Source of the DNA: an uncultured Nocardiaceae bacterium
Lineage (GTDB): Bacteria > Actinomycetota > Actinomycetes > Mycobacteriales > Mycobacteriaceae
Reading direction: 5' to 3'
DNA length: 64,000 bases
Assembly (NCBI GenBank): GCA_936936565.1
Contig: CAKZIX010000123.1
Location: 1-64,000, forward strand
Positions 45,933 to 55,777 of this stretch are shown one piece after another. Below the pieces are notes generated by a model. That model searched no databases. It was given only the letters and a program-made list of their open reading frames with translations, and was not told the DNA's origin. Positions within the stretch are counted from its first letter, which is position 1; each line of letters opens with the position of its first letter. The translations under genes were made by a program, and so were the position numbers.

Positions 45933-46346
45933 TCAGCCCCAGGTGCAGCGGTTTCCGATCACGCGCGGCAACTCCGGCATGGAACTGCCCGAGCCGGGCG
46001 GGGCGGTGATACCCAGCGCCAGCTGCACCTTGACCGCGGCGATCTCCTTGACGGGGTCGAGTTCGACCCGCAGATCGCCGTTGCCGCCGACGCCGATCGC
46101 GTAGCACGTGTCGTAGAACGATTGGTACAGCGTGCACGGCGAGCCGGTGGACTGCGCGCACAGTTCGAGCGCGCGCGACTCCGCGCGCTCCTTGCTCCCC
46201 GAACCGTAAACGGTCTGGATCGCACCCGTCTCGTACGAGACCGCGATCGCGGCCCAGCCACCCGGGCCGGCCTGGGCGACGCCCGCGGACCCGATGACGC
46301 CGGCAGCCGCGATGCCGCCGACGATGAGCGCTCGACTCAACAACAT
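45933..46346 (-). CDS. Secreted DUF4189 protein (copy 1)
   Basis: A 137-residue exported protein. The signal peptide ends at GVAQA. The mature part is a DUF4189 domain: GGWAAIAVSYETGAIQ, a run of AESRALELCAQ, and CYAIGVGGNGDL, with four Cys residues that could form two disulfides (CAQ, PCT, TCY, RCT). The role is unknown. It is the same length as, and clearly paralogous to, the gene at 46540-46953. The ATG at 46346 follows an AGGGG site. Confidence 0.85.
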   Translation of the reverse strand: MLLSRALIVGGIAAAGVIGSAGVAQAGPGGWAAIAVSYETGAIQTVYGSGSKERAESRALELCAQSTGSPCTLYQSFYDTCYAIGVGGNGDLRVELDPVKEIAAVKVQLALGITAPPGSGSSMPELPRVIGNRCTWG

Positions 46347-46491
46347 GTAGACCCCTGGGATTCGTACGAATTCGACACAAGGTGCAGTCTGTCGGTCCGG
46401 ACCGACGCTGTCCATACGACGAAGTACGTTTCACGACACAACTTGTGGGGTATTGCATTAGGTTGCGTTCTACCCATGCAGCACATACCCG

Positions 46492-46527
46492 GCATCCCGC
46501 CCACCGCACGCGGTGAACGGGATGCCT
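46492..46527 (-). terminator. Hairpin terminator of DUF4189 copy 2
   Basis: GGCATCCCG (46492-46500) pairs with CGGGATGCC (46519-46527), and an inner CACCGC/GCGGTG stem (46503-46508 and 46511-46516) adds stability. It lies 13 nt after the stop of the minus-strand DUF4189 gene and resembles in sequence the 45874-45907 terminator, so the pair probably was copied together with the genes. Confidence 0.75.
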
Positions 46528-46539
46528 TGGCAGGAACCG

Positions 46540-46953
46540 CTATTCGGTTTCCCAGGAGCAACCACTGCCGACGAGCTCCGGCAGCGCACTACCGGTGCCC
46601 GGGGCACCCGTGATGCCGAGCGCGAACTGGACCTTCAGTTCGGCGAGCTGCCGGTTCTGGTCGTACTCGACCTTCAGGCCGCCGTCGCCGCCCATGCCTA
46701 CCGCGGCGCAGGTCTTGTAGAAGGCACCGCCGAACAGCTGGCACGGCGAACCGTAATCCTGCGCGCAGTACTCGAGCGCCGCCGCCTCGACGGACTCGCG
46801 CGTCGGGAACCCCGTGACCATCAAGAAACTGCGCTCCGCGTGGTTGATGGCGATGGCGCCCCAATCCGGACCCGCGGCGTGCGCATTGCCCGCGGTCCCC
46901 AACGCGCCGGCACACACCGCAACGCCGACGACGAACATTCGCTTCAGTGACAT
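46540..46953 (-). CDS. Secreted DUF4189 protein (copy 2)
   Basis: A 137-residue exported protein with a signal peptide ending at NAHA. DUF4189 features are DWGAIAINHAERSF, ESVEAAALEYCAQ, SPCQLF and KTCAAVGMGGDGGL. It has the same length and Cys pattern as copy 1 and aligns along its whole length. Its own terminator and a 193-nt gap before copy 1 suggest separate transcription. A GAGGG-type ribosome-binding site precedes the ATG. Confidence 0.85.
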   Translation of the reverse strand: MSLKRMFVVGVAVCAGALGTAGNAHAAGPDWGAIAINHAERSFLMVTGFPTRESVEAAALEYCAQDYGSPCQLFGGAFYKTCAAVGMGGDGGLKVEYDQNRQLAELKVQFALGITGAPGTGSALPELVGSGCSWETE

Positions 46954-47043
46954 GGGAACCCTCCCCGAATCGGTTGATAACGGGCACGATCCTGTCGCGC
47001 ACGGCGATCGATTGTCCATCCCGGGCGGTATGTGTGGCAAAAC

Positions 47044-48258
47044 TCATAGTTTGGCTACGGAAAGCCGCAGATCTGGCGCCAGATCACCCCGTTCGCCGAC
47101 GATGATGTCGTCCACATCCAGCCAGTTCGCCAGCTCCCGCAGGGCACCGGCCAGCGCGGCGGCCACCGCCGACGGATCGGCGCCGGCTTCGGCGAAGGCA
47201 CCCGGCACGCTGAGTACGCGCGCGGCCCGATCGGCGCGCAGATCGACGCGCGCGACCATCCGATCACCCAGCAGGAACGGGAAGACGTAGTACCCGTGCA
47301 CGCGCTTGGGCTCGGGCGTGTAGATCTCGATGCGGTAGTGGAAGTTGAACATCCGCTCCAGCCGCGACCGGAAGAACACCACCGGATCGAACGGGCACAA
47401 CAACGCCGAACGTTCGATGCGCCGGGGCGTGCGCGCGGTGTGGTGCAGGTACGCCGGCACCGGCCAGCCGGCCACCGACACCTCCGTGAGCACGCCGTCG
47501 GCCACCAGCGCCTTGATTGCGGGCTCGGTCTGCCTGCGATGCAGCCGGTAGTAGTCACGCAGGTCCGGCTCGGTGGCGATGCCGAGCGCCCGGGCGGCCC
47601 GGTCGACCAGCTCGTACACCGCCTCCTCCTCGGGTACGACGCGGGCCCGCACGTGCGGCGGCAGTACCCGCTCGGTGAGGTCGTAGTAGCGCATGAAGCC
47701 GACGCGCCGATCGATGGACAACTCGCCCGCCGCGAACAACTGCTCTGCGATGACCTTGACGTCGCTGCGATCCCACCACGGCCCGCTGGGCGTCGGCCGC
47801 TCGTACTCGAGATGCGCCTCGATCTGCGCGGCGGTGCAGGCACCGTGGCGGGCCACGACCTCGAGCACATCGGCACCGAGCGTGGGGTTACGCTGCAGCA
47901 CCCGACGCGCGCCGCCCCACCGGCCGTCGGCGAAATCCCGCATCCGCCAACGAAACAGCGGCCAATCCTCCACCGGGACGAGGGCCGCCTCGTGCGCCCA
48001 GTATTCGACGAGCCGGCGGGGCTGGCGCGCGCTGTGCGACCACACCGCGGCATCGAGCAGCGTCCGATCGTAGGCGCCGATGCGCGCGAACACCGGGGCG
48101 TAGTGCGCGCGCACCACCGCGGATACCGAATCCAGCTGCAGCAGATTGGTTTTCGCGACGGCACCGAGCACGGCGCGGCGCGTGGACGCCCCGGACGGCA
48201 CCTTCGCGAAACCCTGCGCGGCCAATGCGATCCGCCGGGCCTGACTGGCAGCGATCAT
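47044..48258 (-). CDS. YcaQ/AlkX-type DNA glycosylase-like winged-helix protein
   Basis: A 404-residue HTH_42 family protein. The QLD motif in LLQLDSVSAVVRAHYAP (about 37-53) is the catalytic signature of the YcaQ/AlkZ/AlkX glycosylases that remove bulky or cross-linked alkyl lesions from DNA. Three winged-helix modules follow, with a beta-barrel ending FDPVVFFRSRLERMF. The family acts in interstrand cross-link repair or self-resistance to alkylating antibiotics, but no biosynthetic genes lie nearby. ATG at 48258 is chosen by homology. Confidence 0.88.
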   Translation of the reverse strand: MIAASQARRIALAAQGFAKVPSGASTRRAVLGAVAKTNLLQLDSVSAVVRAHYAPVFARIGAYDRTLLDAAVWSHSARQPRRLVEYWAHEAALVPVEDWPLFRWRMRDFADGRWGGARRVLQRNPTLGADVLEVVARHGACTAAQIEAHLEYERPTPSGPWWDRSDVKVIAEQLFAAGELSIDRRVGFMRYYDLTERVLPPHVRARVVPEEEAVYELVDRAARALGIATEPDLRDYYRLHRRQTEPAIKALVADGVLTEVSVAGWPVPAYLHHTARTPRRIERSALLCPFDPVVFFRSRLERMFNFHYRIEIYTPEPKRVHGYYVFPFLLGDRMVARVDLRADRAARVLSVPGAFAEAGADPSAVAAALAGALRELANWLDVDDIIVGERGDLAPDLRLSVAKL

Positions 48259-48320
48259 GGCAGCGAGCCTGCCACAGCCCACCGACACCAAACGGCCCCG
48301 CGAACCGTTCGCGCGCGTCG

Positions 48321-48414
48321 CCCGGTCTGGACGCAGGGAGCGCTCACGAGCGCAGCGAGTGCGACCGGAGGAAGACCGGGCGGGAAGCGCGCGAAACCGC
48401 CCGAGCGCAGCGAG
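48321..48414. repeat. Structured intergenic element with CGAGCGCAGCGAG repeats
   Basis: CGAGCGCAGCGAG occurs at 48347-48359 and 48402-48414. The first copy lies inside an inverted repeat CCCGGTCT/AGACCGGG (48321-48328 and 48373-48380). A related 12-nt copy in reverse orientation lies at 45302-45313 near the dapA start. This looks like a small dispersed repeat of the genome; it sits between a gene end and a gene start and may fold in RNA. Confidence 0.55.
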
Positions 48415-48424
48415 GGCAGAGAAC

Positions 48425-49444
48425 TCAGACGACCAGCCGAACGCGCCCGCTGCGATCGATCTCGGTGCGCCGGTCTTCGCTGGACGCCCCCACCAGCACG
48501 GTCGCGATGTTGGAGCGGCCCACCGGCAGCACCCGCACGGTGACTTTGCCGTCGCGAGCGGCGCCCAGCTCGCGGGCCGCGGTGTCGACCACGATCGCAC
48601 GGACCTCGGCGTTGACGTCGGCCAATCCGCCGTCGTCGAGCAACACTACTTCCACGCCGCGGCCGCGAGCTTGCCGGGCCGCCGAGATCAGCTCGGGTGC
48701 AACAAGATTCGGTGCCCGCAGGCCGTCGCGCAGCTCGGCTTCCAACAGTTTGCACTCCTGGCGGTCGGCCGCCGACAGCGGCGCCCGGCGCGCGATCCGC
48801 TCCAGCATCGGGCGCGCCAGCAGATCGATCCGGGTCAGCTGGCGTTCACGCTCCTCGTTCTGCGCGTGCACCATCGCCGAGGTCGCGGCGCGGCGGGTGG
48901 ACTCGATGCGCAGCTCGTAGAGCGACTGCAGCGTGGGGCGCATGATCGCCGCGAATACCGCGGCGACGGCGACGTTCGCCAGTGGCGTGAGCGCCTCGAT
49001 CATGCTCGACGGTGCGAAGTTCCCGATCACGACGACCGCCAGCCACGTGGCCGCACAACCGACGAGGGCCAACACCAGCCGCCCACGCAGTACCAGCAGG
49101 GCCAGCGCGATGCCGCTGCCGTAGGCGGTGTGCACGGTGGTGTGGTGCGCCAGCGCGGTGGCGACCTTGTCGTGCGCGATCGCCGTGCTCATCCAGCCCG
49201 CGGACGCGATGAACAGCGCCGACTGCACCCGGATCGGCTCGTGCGGGTCCAGGACGACGATCGCGGTGGCCATCGCGATGATCGAGAACGCGACGAACAG
49301 CGGCACCGTGTCGGCGGGCGAGGCGGTCTGCAGCGAACGCAACAACACCATCAGCACCGTCACCAGCAGCACGCCGAGCAGCAACAGCGCCGGGCGTCCC
49401 TTCAGCCCGACCAGCGTGCGCAGGTCGCGTTCGTCAGCCGGCAT
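48425..49444 (-). CDS. Membrane protein with HATPase-like remnant (signalling partner)
   Basis: A 339-residue protein. Six or so hydrophobic segments span about 20-165. A cytoplasmic helix and domain follow, with LLEAELRDGLRAPNLV, VEVVLLDDGG and KVTVRVLPVGRSN. The domain may be a diverged histidine-kinase ATPase fold, but I find no N, G1 or G2 box and no phospho-acceptor His. It overlaps the histidine kinase gene by 11 nt. Its C-terminal domain recurs in the fused protein at 50681-52519, so it is a recognisable family partner and not random sequence. Function unknown. Confidence 0.72.
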   Translation of the reverse strand: MPADERDLRTLVGLKGRPALLLLGVLLVTVLMVLLRSLQTASPADTVPLFVAFSIIAMATAIVVLDPHEPIRVQSALFIASAGWMSTAIAHDKVATALAHHTTVHTAYGSGIALALLVLRGRLVLALVGCAATWLAVVVIGNFAPSSMIEALTPLANVAVAAVFAAIMRPTLQSLYELRIESTRRAATSAMVHAQNEERERQLTRIDLLARPMLERIARRAPLSAADRQECKLLEAELRDGLRAPNLVAPELISAARQARGRGVEVVLLDDGGLADVNAEVRAIVVDTAARELGAARDGKVTVRVLPVGRSNIATVLVGASSEDRRTEIDRSGRVRLVV

Positions 49445-50675
49445 CGCGCACCTCCCACCGCAGTGTCACGGTGGTACCGGCGCCGGGGCGGGACGCGATG
49501 TCTGCACTGCCACCGGGCAGTTCGCTCATCCGCCCCCGGATGCTGAGTGCGATGCCGAGCCGGGTGTCGGGCACGATCGCGGGATCGAATCCGACGCCGT
49601 CGTCGGTGACCTGCACGCAGATCCCGGAGGCGTCGAGGTCGATGGTCACGTTGCGGTGCGCGGTGCGGCCCGCGTGCCGCACGCTGTTGCGCAGCGCCTC
49701 GGCGGTCGCGGCGCCGAGGGTCCGGACCACCTCGGGCGGGATGGCCAGGCTGTCCCAGCCGGTGCCGCGGCGCAGCTCGACATGCACGTCGGCGGCGGCT
49801 TCGGTTGCGGCGGTGCGCAATTCGGCCAGCGCCGCCTGCGCCTTGGTGGTGCCGACCTCGATCGTGGTGGCCCGGATCTCGTCGAACTGCCGCAGCGTGC
49901 GGCCCGCCTGCCGGGCCAGGACGTCGGGTTCGCCGCCGCGCGAGGCGTCGAGCAAGGTGGCCAGCACGCCGTCGTGGATGAGCGCGGCGAAGCGGCCCTT
50001 CTCCCGGGTGCGGGCCTCCGAGGCGGCGGCGGAGGCGGCGAGCTGCTGGGCCCGCCACGTTTCCAGATCGAGGTACAGCGCGGCGTTCTTGGCGCGCACC
50101 ATGATCCAGGTGAACACCGCGGAGATCCCCAGAATGCGGGTGAAGTTCAGGGCGAATTCGAGCGCGTCGCTGCTGCCGTGCGCGATCGCGTTGCCGACGG
50201 CCGCCAGCAGCACGACTGCGACGAGGTAACCGATCGCCGCCTTCGCGCGCCAGACGAGGCCGGCCGCGACGGCACCCAGCATGACGAACCGGAAGATCCA
50301 CACGATCTCCCCCGACATCGCGCCCCACTCCACAGCGATGCATGAAAGACCAACGACGACAAGGAAATTCACGGCGAGGACGGTGCACGCAAAGTTCAGC
50401 GTGCGCAGCGGCGCCAGGAACGAGGCCAATGCCAGGAACAGGCAGGCACCGAAGATGCCGATCGCGGCGGCGATCGTCCACCAGCCGGCGTAGATCCGCG
50501 ACTGATGCAGGATCTCGTGGGAGTCGATGACGGCGAACATCACTCCGCCCAGGCCGATGACGCAGGCCGCCGAGCGTGTGATGCGGTCGGCCGCCGCGTG
50601 CCCGCGCGGTGACATCGGCGCACCGTCCGACGTGCGCGCCACACGTACCTCGACGTTCGTCCCCAACCCGCTCAT
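49434..50675 (-). CDS. NarX-type membrane sensor histidine kinase
   Basis: A 413-residue sensor kinase with transmembrane segments at about 30-200, a DHp helix of the HisKA_3 type with FAALIHDGVLATLL (phospho-acceptor His near 225), and an intact HATPase: AEALRNSVRHAG (N box), VTDDGVGFDP (G1) and LSIRGRMSELPGGSADIAS with PGAGTTVTLRW (G2). The start at ATG 50675 sits 5 nt after the upstream stop; an ATG further up at 50708 overlaps that gene. It should phosphorylate the NarL-type regulator at 52516-53181. Confidence 0.88.
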   Translation of the reverse strand: MSGLGTNVEVRVARTSDGAPMSPRGHAAADRITRSAACVIGLGGVMFAVIDSHEILHQSRIYAGWWTIAAAIGIFGACLFLALASFLAPLRTLNFACTVLAVNFLVVVGLSCIAVEWGAMSGEIVWIFRFVMLGAVAAGLVWRAKAAIGYLVAVVLLAAVGNAIAHGSSDALEFALNFTRILGISAVFTWIMVRAKNAALYLDLETWRAQQLAASAAASEARTREKGRFAALIHDGVLATLLDASRGGEPDVLARQAGRTLRQFDEIRATTIEVGTTKAQAALAELRTAATEAAADVHVELRRGTGWDSLAIPPEVVRTLGAATAEALRNSVRHAGRTAHRNVTIDLDASGICVQVTDDGVGFDPAIVPDTRLGIALSIRGRMSELPGGSADIASRPGAGTTVTLRWEVRDAG

Positions 50676-50680
50676 GCCTT

Positions 50681-52519
50681 TCACGCCGGATGCAGCTCGT
50701 GCTCGCATCGCACCCGCCCGTCGGCGAAGATGTCGGTGCGCCGGTCTCGGCCGGGTTCGCTGACCATGATCGTCGCGAGCCGGGCGCGCCCGTGCGGTAA
50801 CACTCGGACCGTCACGACACCGGAGTCGGTGGAGTCTAGCTCGGCGGTGGCTTGTGCGAGCACCGTCGAACGGATGTCGGGGGCGACGGCGGCGAAGCCA
50901 CCGTCGTCGAGCAGCACCACCCGCACGCCGCGCCGACGAGCCTCGGTAGCGGCGGGTACGAGCGCACCCTGCGCCAATTGGGGTGCGCGCAGCGTGTCGC
51001 GCAGTTCGGCTTCGAGCAGCCGGCAGTGCAGGCGCTGCTCGGCACCGAGATCGACGTCACACGCGATGAGTTCGAGCAACGGTCGCGCGTCGCGGTCCAG
51101 TCGGTCCAGCTGGCGCCGCCGCTCCGCGGCTCGGGCGTCCCGGCGGGCCTGCTCGACGGCGCCGCTGAGCCATTGCGCGCGAGCGGCGAAGATGGAGTGC
51201 AGCGTCGAGCGCATCACGCTCGCGAACGCGGTCACCATCAGCAGCGTGGCCAGTGGGCGCGTCGCCAGTTCCAGCCCGGGCCCGACCGCGTGACCGGCGA
51301 GCGCGGCACTGACCCCCACCGTCGCGAACAGCACGGCCGCGCCCACCCAAGCCGCGCCGAAGCGGCCGCGGATCGTGACGACCGACAGCATCAGCCAGCA
51401 TTCCGCGGCGGTCCAGGCGGTGTATCCCGTGAACTCACCTGGCATTCCGGCAAATGCCGCGCAACCGATGCTGAGCGCCCCGGCGCCGACCATGATCACC
51501 ACCCGGTTCAACGGGATGGGATCCCGGTCGCCGGTAACCACGCAATAGCCGCCGACCAGGACGAACACGAACGTGCCGACGGTGGGCAGCACCGGTCGGC
51601 CGCTCGCCAGGGCGTTGGTGAGCAGATACGCCACCGCGATCAGGAACGGGGCCGCGAGCAGCCAGATCTGGGCGCCGCGCAGGCCCAGGATGTCGAGCAG
51701 ATTCGCCGACGCCGAGACCGGTGCGGCGTCTTCGTCGCTGCAGCAGGTGCTGCGCAGTTCGTCCAGTTCGGCGAGGGTGCGTCCGGCCTGCTCGCGCGAG
51801 GCCCGCGACGGCCCGTGCGGCTGCGAGGCGTCGAGCAGCGTGGTGAGCACGCCGTCGTGGATCAGCGCCGCGAACCGATCGCGCTCGTGGGTCCGCGCTT
51901 CGGACGCGGCATTGGCCCTGGCCTGTTCCCGGACCAGGGCGGTGTCCTCGTCGAGCCGGTCGGCGGCGCGCAGGAACACCACCGAAATCCAGACGAAGAA
52001 GGACATGAAACTGCCCTGTTTCACGAGGTCGTGGACGAAGCGTTCCAGGCCGGGATCGGTGGCCGCGTACAGGTTCAGCAGCGATCCGGCAATCGTCGAG
52101 ACCACCGCGTAGCCGATCGCGCCGCGCGGGCCGAAAGCGACCATCGCCGAGATCGCGAGCAACGCGGTCATTCGCCAGAACCAGGACGGCGTGTCGTCCA
52201 TAGTGGCGGCGGGGGCGGCGAGCGGATACAGCGCGGCGGCACCCAGGTAGCCGACACAGTGCGCGACGGCGAACGTGCGCACGGGCGGCATCCCGGCGGC
52301 GACGGTGGTGAGCCCCATCAGGATCGGGATGCCGAAGACGACGCCTACCGCCAGCGCGGGCCACCACGGCGCCACCGCACGCGACTGCTCGACGATCTCG
52401 GTGGCCAGCAGGAACGCGAACAGCAGCGCGCTGAGCGCGGTCGCGAGCACGTACACCCGCACGACACGGTCCCGAGCCGACCCCGGTGCGGCGACCGGTG
52501 GTTCGAGCCGAAGCTTCAT
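50681..52519 (-). CDS. Hybrid membrane protein: kinase sensor/DHp half fused to the HATPase-like partner
   Basis: A 612-residue protein. The first part (about 1-270) matches the neighbouring histidine kinase: membrane segments and a DHp helix FAALIHDGVLTTLL with its His. No HATPase domain follows. Instead, from about 285 a second membrane block (LLDILGLRGAQIWLLAAPFL) leads into the C-terminal domain of the 339-residue partner: LLEAELRDTLRAPQLA, VRVVLLDDGGFA and VVTVRVLPHGRARL. The protein could accept phosphate from the intact kinase or modulate it; it cannot self-phosphorylate by the visible motifs. It overlaps the response regulator as ATGA. Confidence 0.8.
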   Translation of the reverse strand: MKLRLEPPVAAPGSARDRVVRVYVLATALSALLFAFLLATEIVEQSRAVAPWWPALAVGVVFGIPILMGLTTVAAGMPPVRTFAVAHCVGYLGAAALYPLAAPAATMDDTPSWFWRMTALLAISAMVAFGPRGAIGYAVVSTIAGSLLNLYAATDPGLERFVHDLVKQGSFMSFFVWISVVFLRAADRLDEDTALVREQARANAASEARTHERDRFAALIHDGVLTTLLDASQPHGPSRASREQAGRTLAELDELRSTCCSDEDAAPVSASANLLDILGLRGAQIWLLAAPFLIAVAYLLTNALASGRPVLPTVGTFVFVLVGGYCVVTGDRDPIPLNRVVIMVGAGALSIGCAAFAGMPGEFTGYTAWTAAECWLMLSVVTIRGRFGAAWVGAAVLFATVGVSAALAGHAVGPGLELATRPLATLLMVTAFASVMRSTLHSIFAARAQWLSGAVEQARRDARAAERRRQLDRLDRDARPLLELIACDVDLGAEQRLHCRLLEAELRDTLRAPQLAQGALVPAATEARRRGVRVVLLDDGGFAAVAPDIRSTVLAQATAELDSTDSGVVTVRVLPHGRARLATIMVSEPGRDRRTDIFADGRVRCEHELHPA

Positions 52520-53181
52520 GCCTGCAGGTGCGGCGACTCCGGCACCGGCAACCAGCCGTCTTCGACGGCCCGCTTGTACAAGTCGGTCTTCGTCGGCGCC
52601 GGACGCCCGGCGTCGGAGTACTTCTGCCGGATGCGGGCCAGGTAGTCGTTGACCGTCTGCTCGGACAGGCCGGTCAGCCGCGCCACCCGCGAAGCCTTCT
52701 CGCCCGAGGCGTACAGGGTGAGCACCTCTTCTTGACGCGGGCTCAAACCCACGTCGCCGAGGCTGGGATCGCCGTCGATGGCGGCCGCCCAGTCCGTGGT
52801 GACGACCTGATCGCCGGCCGCGGCGCGGCGCACCGCGTCCACCACGGTGGCGGCATCCTCGGACTTGCGCACCACACCCAGCACTCCGGCCTTGGCGGCG
52901 CTGCGCACCAGGAAGGCGTTCTCGGCGCCGGTGAACACCAGCGCCTCGATGCCGTGGGCACGCAGTCTGGTCACGTTGTCCTGCGGTGACGAGCTGTCCG
53001 CGAGCCGCAAGTCCAGCACGACAAGATCGAGCTCGGTGGTCTGCGCGAGGAGTTCGGGCACGGTGCCGGCGGTCGCGACGAGTTCCAGATCGGGCTCGCG
53101 CGCGAGCATCGCAGCAAGTCCGAGGGTGACCGACTCGTGGTCTTCCACCAGTCCGATTCGTCGCACGTCTGCGTCTGCCAA
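52516..53181 (-). CDS. NarL/FixJ-family response regulator
   Basis: A 221-residue regulator. The receiver has the acidic pair VEDHES, the phospho-acceptor Asp in LVVLDLRLAD (about 56) and the Lys in VVRKSED. The LuxR helix-turn-helix is LSPRQEEVLTLYASGEKAS and LSEQTVNDYLARIRQKYSD in outline, near 150-200. The start codon is TTG at 53181 with AAGGTGAG upstream. It heads an operon of four overlapping genes, and the cognate kinase is the protein at 49434-50675. The target genes are unknown. Confidence 0.9.
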   Translation of the reverse strand: MADADVRRIGLVEDHESVTLGLAAMLAREPDLELVATAGTVPELLAQTTELDLVVLDLRLADSSSPQDNVTRLRAHGIEALVFTGAENAFLVRSAAKAGVLGVVRKSEDAATVVDAVRRAAAGDQVVTTDWAAAIDGDPSLGDVGLSPRQEEVLTLYASGEKASRVARLTGLSEQTVNDYLARIRQKYSDAGRPAPTKTDLYKRAVEDGWLPVPESPHLQA

Positions 53182-53301
53182 AGCTCACCTTCCTGTGAGT
53201 TTTGACTGCGCGCTCTCCTCCGCGCGCGCAGTCCGCCCAACCCCGGCCTTTCATCTTTCAGCATGTCACGGCGCCGGTACAGACGTAAGAAATCGGGGCG
53301 G

Positions 53302-53754
53302 TCAGCCCATCAACGTGGCTGCCAATGTGCCGCCGAGTTCGCGGCACGCCTCGAGATTGGCCGGCGTCGGCTTCCCCGAAACCACCACATACTCGGCCGC
53401 CTTCGCCCAGCCCAGACCGGTGGTGATCGACGTGACGCCACGCTCGGCGCCCTCGGTGCCCTCGTTGCCGTGCAGGTACAGCCCGAACGGGCGGCCTTGG
53501 GTGGAATCGAGGCAGGGGTAGTAGATGACGTCGAACGCGTGCTTGAGCGCGCCGGACATGTACCCGAGGTTCGCCGGGGTGCCGAGCAGATAGCCGTCGG
53601 CCGCGAGCACGTCGTTCGGCGTGACAGCCAGCGCGGCCCGGCGCACGACGTCGACCCCTTCGATCTCGGGGTCGGTGGCGCCGGAAACGACGGCCTCGAA
53701 CATTGCCTGCATGAACGGCGAGGGCGTGTGGTGGACGAGCAGCAACGTAGGCAC
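53302..53754 (-). CDS. Flavodoxin/NADPH-dependent FMN reductase-like protein
   Basis: A 150-residue flavodoxin-fold protein: PTLLLVHHTPSPFMQAMFEAV (FMN phosphate loop), GYLLGTPANLGYMSGALKHAFD and GLYLHGNEGTEGA. It probably reduces a quinone or other small acceptor with NAD(P)H. The GTG start lies 3 nt after the... the gene order on the minus strand runs from dapB through the 153-residue membrane protein into this gene with a gap of 2 nt, so the three form one operon. Confidence 0.85.
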   Translation of the reverse strand: MPTLLLVHHTPSPFMQAMFEAVVSGATDPEIEGVDVVRRAALAVTPNDVLAADGYLLGTPANLGYMSGALKHAFDVIYYPCLDSTQGRPFGLYLHGNEGTEGAERGVTSITTGLGWAKAAEYVVVSGKPTPANLEACRELGGTLAATLMG

Positions 53755-53756
53755 GG

Positions 53757-55746
<1,990 letters not shown>

Positions 55747-55777
55747 CCCAACAGGGCGCTGCTCATCCCCCGGGCGG

